A stretch of DNA of 64,000 nt, taken from the NCBI GenBank assembly GCA_020719045.1, contig DYQY01000006.1:70900-134899 (forward strand), in the 5' to 3' direction. The translations under genes and the position numbers were made by a program. Below are positions 1 through 15,000 of this stretch, piece after piece; within the stretch, counting starts at the first letter, position 1, and each line of letters starts with the position of its first letter. Source of the DNA: Candidatus Termititenax sp. Lineage in GTDB: Bacteria > Margulisbacteria > Riflemargulisbacteria > GWF2-35-9 > DYQY01. A model generated the notes under the pieces. That model ran no database searches. It was not told where the DNA came from and saw only the letters and a list, made by a program, of their open reading frames with translations.

Positions 1-3000
1 TGCGCTTACTGCCATCTAATGGATATAATTCCGGATCTATTGTTGGAGCAGTGGCATCATAAGTTACGTAAATATGCGTTGAATAGCTGTGCCCTGCTTT
101 ATCCCTTATATATGCCTCATAAACATAACTGTCCTCAGTAATTACATTATTAATAGCATTAAATGAAACAATACTGGCATTATCACTTAAGGCAATTCTT
201 TTAACACTAGAAACATCTCTTTCATTTGTATTAGCTATCTTTAAAGAATTATCCCACCACGTTGAAGAGGATTTTCCTTCTAGTGTAAATAACCTGAAGA
301 ATACCCTCTTATCCATATCAGCAAATCCATTTGATGTTACCAAGGAGTCATACGAAACATGGGCTCTGATAAACGAGGAATCATAGAAACCGAACTCTGG
401 CAGAATACCGTTTTGATTATTATCATCACAATCTTCAAGCGTAAAAACAAAAGCTGCTGGATGATTAACGGTAGGAGCATTAAGGTCGATTGTTATTCTT
501 GTTTCAAATCTTTCTTGTCTCTTAACACCTGCCCTATCAATTAGCTGAAAGCTTAAATTTGCTGCTAATCCTCTGAATTCATTATTTGAGTAGTACTCTA
601 ATAGATTTTGAAAATCAATATCAACGGTTATACCAACTTGATTCTGGAAATATGCAACCTCATTATAGGTAATATAATAATCGTATAAACCACTATCTAT
701 CGTTACATATCCATTTGATGTTGCATATTGAACCAAAATATTCTTTGTTGATATTCCAGTTACTTCAGCTACAGAATCAAAAGTAATATAAAAAGATATT
801 GTTGTTTGATCAAAATATCCGTAATAAGGAATAAGTCCATCTTTAGGAGATGAGTTATCTGTTCTATCAGGGATAAAACCAAACCCTTGTGTTGGAGGAA
901 CATTTTGCCAGTCAAAAACCAAATTCATATAATTAACGGCACTATTACCTGCATAATCGTATACTGTTATCGTAAAAGTAACGGCTCCTTGCTTAATGTC
1001 ATCAGAAATATCATCTGCTGATAAGAACCATTCCATACCACTAAATAGCATGCCTTTAGTAATAATCTCACCTCGAGAAACTGCACCAGTCGTACTAGTT
1101 TCCCACGACAACTCAACATACCAAATACCAGCGGTTGGAACTATTCCTAATTGATTATTATCTTCTCCCAAGTTATCAAACATATCCCAAGTTAGCCAAA
1201 TAGCTTGCTTATTATAAAAATTATCTTCTTCTGGCAAATAACTATCTTCATCTACATCTATACGAGCTGTTCTGTTAAAAGTTGTTATTTCTGGACTAAC
1301 CCTGTCTATATATAATCGTTGTTGATTCCAAGTAACGATACCAGCAGAATTATTAACCTTCATAACGATATCCAAGGAAATAACATCATAATCTAAACTT
1401 GAAACACCATATAAGCCCTGACTAGTTAAGTTAAAAGTATTATTAGCTTGCCAATTAGAGAAAACACCTAACACTCCCAAATTACCAGAACCATCTCTTG
1501 TTGCAACTGAATTGCCTGTTGCAAATAGGTAATATGGATTTTCAGCAAGACCTGAATGACTATCAGCAAACATACTAAACGTAATTACAAAATTAGCTGT
1601 GTTTGAAAATAATCTTCTTTCATAACCTGCGGGAATGCCTTCGCTGTTATTAGTAACACCAGTAACACCAACATTCCAAGGTGTAGTTGCCGATGATGTA
1701 GGAGCTGATAAATCCACAGTAACAATCAAGTTCTTTTTATCATAACCACTTAACATACCTACACCATCAACAAATTTAAATGTTAGCTGGAATCTACCCT
1801 GATATCCATCAACTACATTAATCGTTTGTTGAACGTCAAGCGTTACGTCTATTGTAAGACCAGCTATTGTTCTTCCGTTCAATAAATCCTGTACTCCAAC
1901 AATATTGTATGTAACTTGCACAAACTCTGGACTAACAGTAACTATACTATTGTTGAAGGAAACAAATGCTACTATTGGATGTTGGTACATTAAATAACTA
2001 AGAGCAGTGATATCCCCAGCATCACCAGTTAATACTATCTGTAAATTAATCGTTGGCTGGTCATAAACCCCAACCATATAACGCGAATTAGAAGGTGTTC
2101 TATCATCAAAAAGATATCCATGACTATCCGTAACTGATAAATTAGAAATGTTATCATATGTTACTATAATATCTTTAATTTGCAGATTTATAGTATTACT
2201 CCAGTCAAACCAAACAACATTATAGGTAGTTGTAACATTACCTGCAAAATCAATTATATCTACACCAATCGTAACAATCCCCTGCATTATTGTATTTTCT
2301 ATATATCCGGTGGTAATTACATGCTGATTAACCATATCTAGATGGTTAATAGTAATTATGTTCGTTCTGCTACTATTCTTACTAAAATAAATTACTGCAT
2401 TATAAATACCTTGGTGGTTAGCTGTTGCAAACCCAAAGAAACTCTGACCAGCTAAATCAACATAATAATTATCTGAAGCTCTCCAATTAATTGTTAGTGG
2501 TTGTAGACTATAGTAGCTTGACGTAGAGCTAGACATGTAGTCTCCAGCCATTTGCTCACTAAAATAATACTCATTAACTGTTGGCACAATAGTATCAACG
2601 ACTATCCATCTGTCAAAAGAAGTAACCAGCGCCACATTATTACGGACTTGATATTCAATGCGATAAATACTATTTGGTGTTAATGATGTATACACCAGAC
2701 CATCCCCTGTAGCGATATCTATATCATAAGTGCTCATCCAGCTTAAGTTCTTATAGTCCTCACTAATACTTAAACTATTAAAAGGATATCTTCTAGCCTG
2801 ATAATAATACTTATTTTCTGGCAACCCAGAATGACTGTCATTAAAATCAGCACTAAGCCTAATATTGCGAGTTGAACGACTAAAGGCTGTTCCATCAACT
2901 ATTCCATATTCCGTATAGTCCCTAGTTGCAATAAAGAAATAGTCACTAGCCCTAAATACCGCAGAGCCCGTCGGAGGCGTCACGTCTACAGTTATTACAA

Positions 3001-6000
3001 TGCTGTTTTCTGGCACCAATGCACTATCAAGATTACCAGCTCCGTCAACAAATAAGAAGGATACACTAACTGGTCCTTGATATTGTCCTTCTCTACCAAT
3101 CCACTCTGACATATCAAATGTAACATTAACGGTTAACCATGCAAGATTATTAGCCATGTTTCGATTGCTTTTCATGTCTGCTAAGTTATAAGAAGCAACC
3201 ACTGTTTTAGTACAAATATATGGCGATCCATTTATTGTTGCACATATTTCTATTGGAATATGGTTACGCGTAAGATAGCTTAGCTGAGTAATATCATTAG
3301 CATTTGAGCCAAACTCTAGAATAAATGTCACCGTTGGCGAATCATAATATCCAGCATTAATACTTATTGGTGCTCCACCCAAACCATCCTCATTACTATT
3401 ATCACTTACATTAATTATAGCTATCTGAGAATTCATTGTATTTATTGAATCAAAAATCAATGGTCCAATAGTTCCAGTTCGCATATTATATGCAAAATCA
3501 TAAAAATCTAAATTAACAGATATCAGTTTCCCATTAAAAAACTCTAATACAAAATCACGAGATAACTGCTTACTGCTTGAAGGTGAGATTCCTGAATCCA
3601 TGCTAACTATGTTGTTTGTAAGAACAAATACTTTAGGTCCAGACGCTATAATGTCCTGATAACTAATATCAAAATGGTGTATGCCAAAATGCGTATTTTG
3701 CCTATTATTAGCAAAAATTCCAGCTGTAATAATATTATCAGAAGCAACATATCGTATTGTACTTGTTGCAACTTGAACATAAAGCGGATCACTCTTAGGA
3801 TAGGCCGTTGCTCCATCTGGGATATCTAATGTTGGAGTCTGAACCACTGGTATTTCAGAGTCGAAAACAACGTTGAAAGTAGCGCCCTTCGATACTGCCC
3901 CAACATTATTCCAAGCATACGTAAACAAATGATACAAGCTGTTAGCTGATAATACATTGTTAACACTTGCAATACTCATCAGCTCACTAGTTCCGTTTCG
4001 CGTGCTTATAGTGCTTAAGTTTCTTGAAAGAAGAACCAGCTGATTAAATGTTGTTGGTAGCATACTATGTGAATCAACGAACAATACCTTTAGTTTTGGA
4101 GTACTATTGCTGCTAATAAACACAGTGTTTGTACTTAATCCATAGTGACCAAACATTGACGCGTTTCCTTGATATCCAAACCCAACATCAAAACTTACAC
4201 CACCGAAAACAGATGTGGTTGGCGAGGAAAGATCTACTGTTGAAATAAAAGCCATTGAGCTCGTTGCTGAAAGATTACCTGCACCATCAATAACCTTAAG
4301 TTTTATTGCTGTTTGACCTTGATAGCCTGTCTCTTTAACAAACTCCTCCAGGTTAACTGTTACTGATACAGTCAAGGATCTCAAATTGCCTGTCTGAAAA
4401 ATATCCTCAGTAAAACTATAAGTTGAAATAACCTTATCAAGACTAACTGGCACAAAAATTTCTGAATTAGCTGTAGAAACAAAAACCTCAAAAGGGATAT
4501 GTGGGATACGTAAGTAACTAAGTTGGGTTCTATCATTTGCAGTAATTGTGAAATGAACTATAAAATCTACAGTCGTCTGATCATAGTAGCCAGACATCCC
4601 GCTTGCCTCATAAGGATTAATGGTTAGCATGCCCCCAACACCTAAATTCTTCACATTATCAGTTACTGCTTCATATCTTTCTATTTGCGCATTTAAAGTA
4701 TTATTGATATCTATAATAAATGGACCAATATTAAAGGTAGCTATGTTGCCAGCAAAGTCTATGGCTATTAATGAAAAAGTAATTGAATGTTCACCAATGC
4801 CTTCTAAATATTCCTTAGATATAACAAAGTTATTCTGAGTATTTGGATTCAAATCACTTGAAGCGATCGACACATACTTATTAGAAGTAATATACTTAAG
4901 TTCATAGCTAAATATGCCCAAATTATTGTTATTATTAAATATATTTGAAGAAGCGATATAGGCATTATCAGAAACTATCCATCGAACATTTATGGTTGAT
5001 AACTGAATAAAATTCTCAGATGAAGAACTATAGGTAGACCCTCCACCCTGTTGTTTTGCTTCAAACAAGGATGAAGTTGGTGGAACATTGTCAATAACTA
5101 TATACTTTGGCTCTGACTTATTTACAACTCCTGCCATATTTGCTACATAATTATGAACAACATAGTAATAATTTGGACTAGCACCACCAAAACTATTAAA
5201 ACTAGCGATTGAAACTGTTGGCGAATTATTCCAACCAGTATTCCATGATGCAATATGTCCACCCGATAAACTAAACTTATCTATTAAATAATTATTCCAA
5301 GTTACTTTTAAACTACTATGTATATCTGTTGCAGAAGAACTTATAATTAACTGATTGCTAGTATTATGGAAAGCAAAATTAACTGAAATACCATAATTCA
5401 ATAAAGAGTTTTCTGTTGATACAAAGAAATAATTATTATTCTCAGTTATAAAGATAAATTCTTGCTCTGGAGGAGTAAGGTCAACAGTAACTAAGATAGC
5501 ATTAGATGTTGGAGACAAGTTGCCAGCACCATCTATTATTTTAAATGACAAAGAAACTATTCCCTGATAAAGACTAGTTCCAATATATTCCTTAAGATCA
5601 ATTGTGACTGAAATAGTTACACCTGCCAAATTAGGAACTAAGATTATACTTGGCAACTTGTTATAAGTAGCCATAACATTTACGGAAGATACTTCTTTCC
5701 ACTGCAAATCTGAAGTTGCAACGTAAACAACCAACGGAATATGATTAGCTGTCAGGTAACTTAACTGAGTCGTGTCATGAGCATTTAAACTCAAGTGAAT
5801 AACAATATTAACTGATGTTTGATCATAGTACCCAACAGTAAGAGCTGCTTGGTATGGGGTAAGCTCAAATCCAGTATAATTAGTAACATTGGCAACATTA
5901 TCTGTAACTTTCTCAAAAAACTTAATCTGTTCATTTAATGTATTTGACCAATCAAAAAAGTAGTAAGAAGAATTTTGGGACGCAATGTTTCCGCAAAAAT

Positions 6001-9000
6001 CCTGTGCAAAAATAGTCATACTTACAGAACCTTCGCGAATATTATCACTTACATATAAAACAGATAAATTATATGAAGACTGATTGTACCTTGAATAAGC
6101 ATAGTTAACATTTAAACTAATCCCACTATCAATAGTAATCCTTGAGCTATTCTTATTATAAAATAACTCATAATTATAAATGCCATTAAAGGAAGGTCTT
6201 TGGCTCTTTTCATTAAATATTTCGTCACCTAATAAATCATAAGCATTATCCGAAACTCTCCACCTAACAGAAACTGATTCGTTAGAAATAAAATTTAAAG
6301 AACTTCTTTGGAATGCTGATAATTGTGAACCAGCTGCTTCTATATAAAAACTGTTAATTGTTGGCGCTTTTGTATCAAAAACATAATTCTTTGTATTAAT
6401 AACAACTCTACCTACCTTATTCCTAATAGAAGAAACTATTTGATACAACTGGTTTTCGGAAACAAAAAGTTCTGGAGTAAATTTATCACTTAATCTAACA
6501 CGGGGATAAGATTCCCATCCATCAAAAGATTGAACCTTTTGCTCTAATGCTAAATCTGAAAAATCTTTTTGTATAAACTTATACCAGTATGCTTCTCCTG
6601 CTAAACCAGAATGAGAGTCAGCAAAATCTTCAACTGTTTGCCCTACGTTTGTAGTTATAATAAAAGCCGTGTTGCTGCTAATACCATAAACGTCAAACAA
6701 GTTATTGTAAATTTCTCCATTATAGAAAATATCTGAGGAATTAACAAATAAAGATGAACCTGTTGGGGGACTAAGGTCAACTGTGATTCGACTAGTCATA
6801 TTGGCCGTACTAGATAAATAGCCTGCACCATCAACTAGCTTAAAGGATAAAGTTACAGGTCCTTGATAGCTATTTAGACTAACGACTTCGCTTAAATCTA
6901 CAGTTATAAAAACAGCTACGTTCTCTAAGTTGCCTGTTAAATAATCTGTATTAAAATACTTATTACTACCATCTAGTATTGGAGGCATTTGACCAATAGA
7001 AGCAGTAACATAGTTGAATGATACTCGTAATTGCCGTGAGCCAGTAGCAACAAAAACCTCTACCGGTAAATGAGAAGGAGTTGTAAGAGTATTTATCTGA
7101 GTAACATCATACGCGTCTTTTGTTAAGTGAATAACAACACTTACCTCTTCTTGGTCAAAATAACCAGAACCACCTGCATCTGAAGGTGCTACTCCATCCA
7201 TCTGACCATCAGTGTTATCAGTCACTGGAATGATTTGCTTTATACTATTCTCTAATGCATTTCCAGTGTCAAGATATAGTACCATCTGAGTAACAGCATA
7301 GTTAAGAGCATAGTCCCAAGCATATATACTGAAGGTCACTTTACCCTCCAATATATGGCTCATAACATCTGACCAGTTGATTGTCACTGATGTAGAAATC
7401 GTAGGAACAAACCCTTGTGCAGATTCTCTTACTCCATCAATGTTCATAATTGAAGTATTTCTGGAACTAAAAATATATCCTGATGTTGGATTATTAGCGT
7501 CTATGTGGTCGTATTCTAACTCATAAAACCATATACCTTTTCTGTCTGCACCAGTTAGCCAACCACCAGATTTAACAGCCAAATCATCAGTTGCTTTCCA
7601 AGAAATAACCAAATTCTGACTACCATAAAAATTCCAAGTTGCTGGAAGATAATTCCTGTCTTCTGAAACAGACTGCCTTATACTAAATGCACTAATAGTA
7701 GGTGGTGTAGTATCTCTTACTACTAAAAAGCTGTTTCTTGTAATAATTCCTGCATTGTTAGCATAGTAATTATCAACCATATACAGTTTGTCATACTCTT
7801 TATTTAGGTATACGCCGATATCTAACGTAACAGTAGTAGAACTTTTTTTACTATTCTTTGTGTACAATAAACTACCACCATAGGAACCCTCAATATATGC
7901 ATTTTGTGCTAAATTGCTGGTTATAGCCGTGGCATACACTTTTGTTCTTAGGTATTTGTCATTCGTTGGAACTCCAGAATCAACATCAATAAACTGTGCC
8001 ATGTTAAAACTAACCTGATTAGTTTTAACATAAACGATACTATTAACTGAAGCAAAAATGTTCAATGAGGCAATCTGAAAGTTATTTACTGTGGGAAGGT
8101 TGCCTGTTACTTGACCATAATAAATATATAAACCCTTGTCTTTATTTAAAACATTGCCAGAATGAATATCAAAAATTAATCCACCAGATAGCTCTGGAGG
8201 GGTAATATCAATGGTAATTATTGACCATTTTGAACTCGCAGTTGGAAATACGGGGTTACCTGCAGCATCTGCCAAACTAACATAGAACCTAACTATCTTT
8301 GTGCTTTCAGTAATAACGGTTGTGGTGTTAATAGACGTATATTTCCCCTTACCATCAACAAAAGTATCCATAGTAACTTTTATTGTTCCTGGTTTTGGAT
8401 TAAACACGTCAAAAGTAAACGATGCGGTTACAATAATGCTAGAATTTATTGTTCCCCAATTACTTGTTGCATAACCATAATAGGCATAAAAAACATTTCC
8501 GTTATTATTATAAGAATCATTAGTTGTCCAAACACACACAAACTGTGCGCCTGGTTTAGCATAAATCAGACTATCCATAGTTGCCCTAAAACTGAAACTT
8601 ACAACCCCAGAATTGTAGATACGATTCTGTAAATCACCTGAACTACAATGAACTGGAGCTAATAGTTCATTGTTCAGCAACTGTGCTCCAAGTACAGAAG
8701 CTGTTGCTAACCTAGAATTTCCATCTGAACGATAGGTTGTGTCTGGCAAAACATCCACGGTGATAATTAAAGACGCTGTTGGATTTACATTATTAACCCA
8801 TAACATGTCCGAATAATCTGTTGTTGTTATATTGCCAGCATAGTCAACTATTGATAGTTTAAACTGGAATAAAGCATCTTTGGTGGAACCAAAAATAGCA
8901 TTATTAGAGATAACACTGTCTCTGGTTACAAAGAAACAATAATTAAAAGGTGTTACTTGTCTATTATTAGTTGTGAATCTATCTCCGGAAGGTCTCTTTG

Positions 9001-12000
9001 TTAAAATATCATATGGAGAGCTTGCTAATACTTTATATATTCCATAATTATTTGAAACTAAGCTACCAAAATTATTAAAAGCAATATCTAAAGTGGCTAC
9101 TTCCTGTCCATTTCTAGAAACTAAAACTCTTATAAAAGAAAATTCATAAACATTGGTACTATTTATACTAAGAACTTTTTCATTATAAGCATCATCATGC
9201 ACTGTAAAATATAGTCTTATCCCTTTATGCCCGTCTATATAGAAAGTTGGAGTAGTTACTAATGAATGATTGGGCATTAAAGGCTGAATACCCCAAGTGC
9301 TCACATATGGTTTTTCAAAAAGTAGCTTTCTTTGGTTTTCATTTTTCCACCAAGATTCTTTAACACTTATTGAGCTTATAACAGGCGAGTTAGCATCATA
9401 AACAACTATAGCATTGCTTGTACCAGAATAATTCCTAGCCTTATCCTCCCAAATTAAATCGATCCAGTTAATTCCAACATTAATATTAGCCGTAATACTA
9501 TCCCATGCGTCATACCATCTCTGATGAGAAGCTCCCTTATTCCCTTGAGTGTCGCTTGTTATTACTCTATATCTAAACGGATTCACCGGAAGACCAATGC
9601 CTCCATTATCTGTAATATTTCCAACAAACGCCACACTATTTGCTGTTACCCAATTCTGTTTAGCTAATGCATTTAAAGTATTAACGTATATCATTTCTTT
9701 ATACCCAAAGAAAGCTGGCATTATCTTCGATTTAAATTCTGTTGAAGGAACATCAAACGTAATTCTTTGCTCTGAGATTATAATTCTATTATTTGTTGCG
9801 CTTAAGGCACCAAGGTTCTTCTCAATATCCAAATCTAATAATTTTTCATATAAATAATATGAATTTAAAGTAACCGTCGGATTCCTTGTATCTACATAAT
9901 ATGGAACGACAATGCTAATCGCACGGTCGCCATACATGTTGGGGATATTTACGGAAAGATACTGCTGTGCATTTACAGATAGCCTATCTCTATTTGCTGT
10001 AATTAATGTTCCAGTTGTATTCTTTGTTGAATAACCATAAAAACTATTGTAGTTATAGGTAATAAGTATTGGTGCTGTAGACCAATTATTATGGGTGGGT
10101 AAAGCCATGTTTGATGAAATAGCATTAAGTCCACTATAAGCATTCACAGATGAGCCATTAGAGAAAAATATAGGACGCTGATTCCATGCTCTTAACTGGT
10201 ATGGCTCACCAGATACAACTATCTGCATGGAAACACGAATATCATTTGTGTTTGTACCTATCACGCCATCTACTAACCATGGCTGAACTTGATAATCCAT
10301 CCATGGTTCACTATTAATTGAATAACGTGAAGCATAGGTTTGTTGAGTAGGAACGCCAGCAGAAGTCATGTACAAAAACTCCATTTGAGTTTGTGCTGTT
10401 ACAAGCTCTATTGGTTTAGACTTATAAACATGTGAGAATTTAATCTCGTCAATATTCTTCCCATAGTCCATTGCCCCAAGATTTAAAGTCGCCCCATCCT
10501 CTAAGCCATTAATGCTTACTTGAACTAAATCTCTAGCCCAGTCCCACCCCCCAAGACTTAAGTTAAAAGAAATATCATGAGTTGTCCTGCCAGTTGACAT
10601 ATTATAATAAGCACCTTGAAGTGGCTCACCATTAACATTTTTAATAGATAAACTCTCGTTATTAGATAAAGAATTCGATGCATTTACCCATGATTTCTCA
10701 AACCTATCCTGCGTATTCTGATAGAAAGCGAGCTGTTCAGATGACTCATCAAAGCCCCTTAGATAGAACTTAGCAGAACTGGAAACTACTATAAAATCCC
10801 GTCCCCACCTTCCTGCAACAGTTTCTACATATGGAAAATAATTCTGACTTGGGAATATCCCCCAAGCATGTTGCAGTCCAGCTGATAAAGTATCAAAAGC
10901 TGAATATATATACCTTGCACTATTACCTGTTGGAAACACATTCATTCTGTTGGTCTCAGAAGCGTAATGATTAATCTTATAATCATTGTTCTGCTCTGGT
11001 TGCTTTGTGTCATAACCATTCTCGCCACCAAAATTAAGATGCCCTTGTTCGCCTAAAATATTCTTTACTTTAAACTTATAGTCTGAATCTAAATAAACAA
11101 ATCCACTAAACTTTTTATCTAAAGTAGGTGCATTAAGGTCAGTATAGAAGTAAAAGTCTTTTGTTGCAGAATTACCCGCCCAGTCTTCGGCATATAGTCT
11201 AAGTCTATAGAACTGATCTCGTTCTCTAACATTAAAAGTTATTTGATTCATTGTAATCGTTGTATAAATAATATTCGTTGTACTAAACCAATTATTTGAA
11301 ATAACCAAATCATTACTAATAAGAGCAAACTGAGCTAAATTAATAGTTTGGTCAGAGTGAAAGGAATTTATAGTAAGACCTGACGGCGCCTCCGAGGTTA
11401 TTCGTTTGACAATATCCTGTGCAAAATTAAAGGTAAGTCCAGCTAAATTATATGTAGCATATTCTGACAAACTATTCATGCTTAAAAAGCTACCATTTTC
11501 TTGCCTTTCAGAAAGATCAAAACTAATCTTCTTTATCCCTGATCCAACGTTACCTGTTTGAGTTGCAGAATAATCTTTCATAAAAACTTGTATACCAACA
11601 TTGTTACTAATAACTAAAGCATACTCGATACCACCAACAGTTCTTCTGGCATTATTCGCACTATACTCTGAATGTAGTACTAAGTTCAAAGAAGGCTTAA
11701 TGGTATCTATAAGCACGGACTGACCTTGCGAAATATTACCAGTATTACCAGCATTATCCGTTACCCTAATATAAAAACTATAAAGGTTGTCAGTAAGAGG
11801 CTTAGAAAAATAGTAATTCTTAGAATTTACTTGATTCATGGTTATCCTGACTGATTCAGTAACCTTACTGCCATCCTCTGGGAATGGTGCAATATATGCA
11901 TAATAACAAGCTATCCCTGAACCACCAGGATCATAAGGGTTGGTCCAATTCCAAGTTAAAGATTGAGCTGTTTTAACAATACCAATATCCTCTCCAGTGT

Positions 12001-15000
12001 TATCCAAGGTTGGCTGAAAAACAGCGTTTGGTGTATTTCTGTCCATCCAGAACATATAAGACCTAACTAGCGGTTGCGACTTATTCCCAATCTTATCTTC
12101 AATTAAAATATAGAAATAAACATTCTTACTACTAACATCTACACCATTAAGTGATAGAGTATCCAATGAACAAGTATACAAATATCCCTTTGTTACAGGT
12201 ACGCTGTTAATAAGATGTCTTAATCTGGGGTCACCATAATCAACAGTAACCGTCTTAATTAAAACTGCTTCATGCGCATTAGAAATATCATTCCCAGTTG
12301 CATAAATTTCTATATAAAACTTTGATATCCCTGCTTCTTCTTGATAATCTGGCCAGATAATATCGACAGTAACTCCATTATAGAATCTACCATCAACGCT
12401 TTTAGAAAAACTATTGCTGTTGCCATCTATCTGGTTGATACAATCTTGAAAAGGTAATACCCATAAAGAATCTACAGGATGAATAAACGTATCATACTTA
12501 GTTATATAAACTGTTTTCATCGATGTCCAGTTCCCTGCATTATCACATGCTCTTATTCTCAAATGATGTTGAACCTGACCTAGATTAGGCATAACACTTT
12601 CTGGTTTATAACCTTGGGATCCGACAGATATCTTAGCTCCATATTGTCTATTTAGCTCTGGCCCCCAATATATCTCAAACTGACTAATTCCTGAGTCACC
12701 ATCATCCGCAAAACTAGTAGCCAATTGACCAAAATTAAAGCTTACAGCGTTTGTAACAGATTGCCATACATCATGAGGAATCCCATTTAATTCATTTACT
12801 GTAAAACCTTGTTTAAAACTTGGCGGTGTTGAATCAATCTTCAATGGGAAATCCGAACTAGCCCAAGGTGACTCATTACCTGCATAATCCACTGCTTTAA
12901 CTTTACAACGAATTTCTCCAGTTAAATTGATAAAACTATTATCTGACAAGGACAGAAAAGATGCGGTAACTATTGCAATAGAAGAATAGGAACCATCAGA
13001 TATCTCCACTACATATTGAGAAACTCCAAACTCATTTTCCTCTGGTGGCGTCCAAGAAAAAACACTCTGGGGAATGCTTTTACCCCAATATTTACCACCA
13101 ACGGCTACTCCAGAATTTGCCCATACCCTAGATATATTCCCAGGAGCAACTGTGTCGATAGCAAAATCAATAGACTTAATAGCGTCACCCTCTAGATCTG
13201 CTTTATTAATGCCACTTACCTCTACCCTAAATCTCTTTCCATTATTACCTGTTATTGGGATACTAATACCAGTACCGCCAATAAGCTTAGTATCCACTTC
13301 TTTATTATCTAAATTTACCAACGCATAACAGTACTCCTTTAATGGTGCTTTTGTATCCGTATACTCATAATTTGTTCCAAGAATACTGAGGTTAGAGCTC
13401 AAATAACTATTAACACCAACAACCGTAGTTACTCCTTGTTTAGGTATTGGTTTAGTTCTATCAAATTTATAAGATATACCAGCGCTCGTCGTCTTATAGA
13501 AATTATTAAGTTCAAGAGCATAATTTTTGTTACCTTCAGAATCATTAAGTATTGCGAAATCTACAAACCTATTAGAAAATTTTGTTAAAAAGTTATTGGT
13601 AGAATATATATGATCTGGCGGTTCATTATATGAATACCAACTCAGATTTTTTCCTTGGTTCCAAAGGGACTTTCTAGGATGATTGCTACTCCAAGAATGC
13701 TCTCTATTTGGTAATAGAATATCCTCTGCAAAATAATGGACTACAAGACGACCAGGTGAGTTTTCATCGATAAAAATATTATCATGATAGTCACCATCTC
13801 CTGACCAACCTGAAGTATTCCCTGCAAAATCAGTTACTCTTAATTTAATTGTAGAATTAACATTTAAAGTTGCTAACCCAAAATTACTAGCACTAATAGT
13901 TGGGGTAAAAGCATCACAAACAATAATATCTTCATTCTTTTGATTTGGAGAAACATCTATCTCAACCTTTGCTATACCAGAACCTAATGAATGATCATCA
14001 TAGCCTCGAATCTTCCAAACAAAATAACCATCCATGTTTAAAAAGTCTTTAGAAACTAAAGCGAAGCTTGAAGGATTTTCAACATCATGTTCTCTTAGGA
14101 ACTTCCCTAAATTTAATCTTAACTCATCAACCTGACCATCAATGGAAACAACTATACTTGTAATTATCTCTTTATAGTCAACAGTAATTTTATTAAATAA
14201 TATATTTAGATTCGTTGTGCTAAGCTTAGATTCAGATAGCACTAAATTATTATATAAATACTCACCATTAATAATAAACCAACCGCTATAATCACCCGCA
14301 GGAAGCAAGGCCCCCACAGCTGTCATATCTTTCGTAAGAGCATCTAGTTCATCTATGCTTACTCCTGATTGCTCAAATATATTTTTAGAACTTACCACCC
14401 CAAAAGGTATGATTCCGGCAAAATGAATATTCTGTATTGCATCTTTTGTGTCTCTTACTTCATCTCTAATTCTATAAAAAGGAGATGAAACTTCCTCTGA
14501 AGATAAATAATCTTCACTAAATGCTATTACTATCTCTTCAGCTAAAAACTCTGGAATATCATACGTAACGCCTGCTTCTGTAGCTTCAGCTGTAATAACA
14601 TCAACAAACAACTGCTTATTTATAACTCCATTATTCTTAATAGCATTTTTTAAAGAAACTAGGCTCCCTTCTGTATTAATATCATCGTCATAATAGCTTT
14701 TCCTAAAAATATTCCCACCACTAATAAATGGATTCTCTCTAACATACTTCATTTCATCTTTTAGTTTTACCAATAACTCTGCATAAGTATAGTCTCCTTT
14801 ACCATTTTCTGTTGATAAAAGACCTCCTGCTTGAAACTCAGCAATCATATTTGCTGATGTAAGCCGTCCATACTTAAAATAATCTACTATTGGATCTATT
14901 CTTTGTTCCCAGTTATTAATAATTAAATCACTGAAAGATTGGTTTGATTGAAAGTAAACATCTTGATATTTATCTCCGTTTTCACCAGCAACTACCTTTC

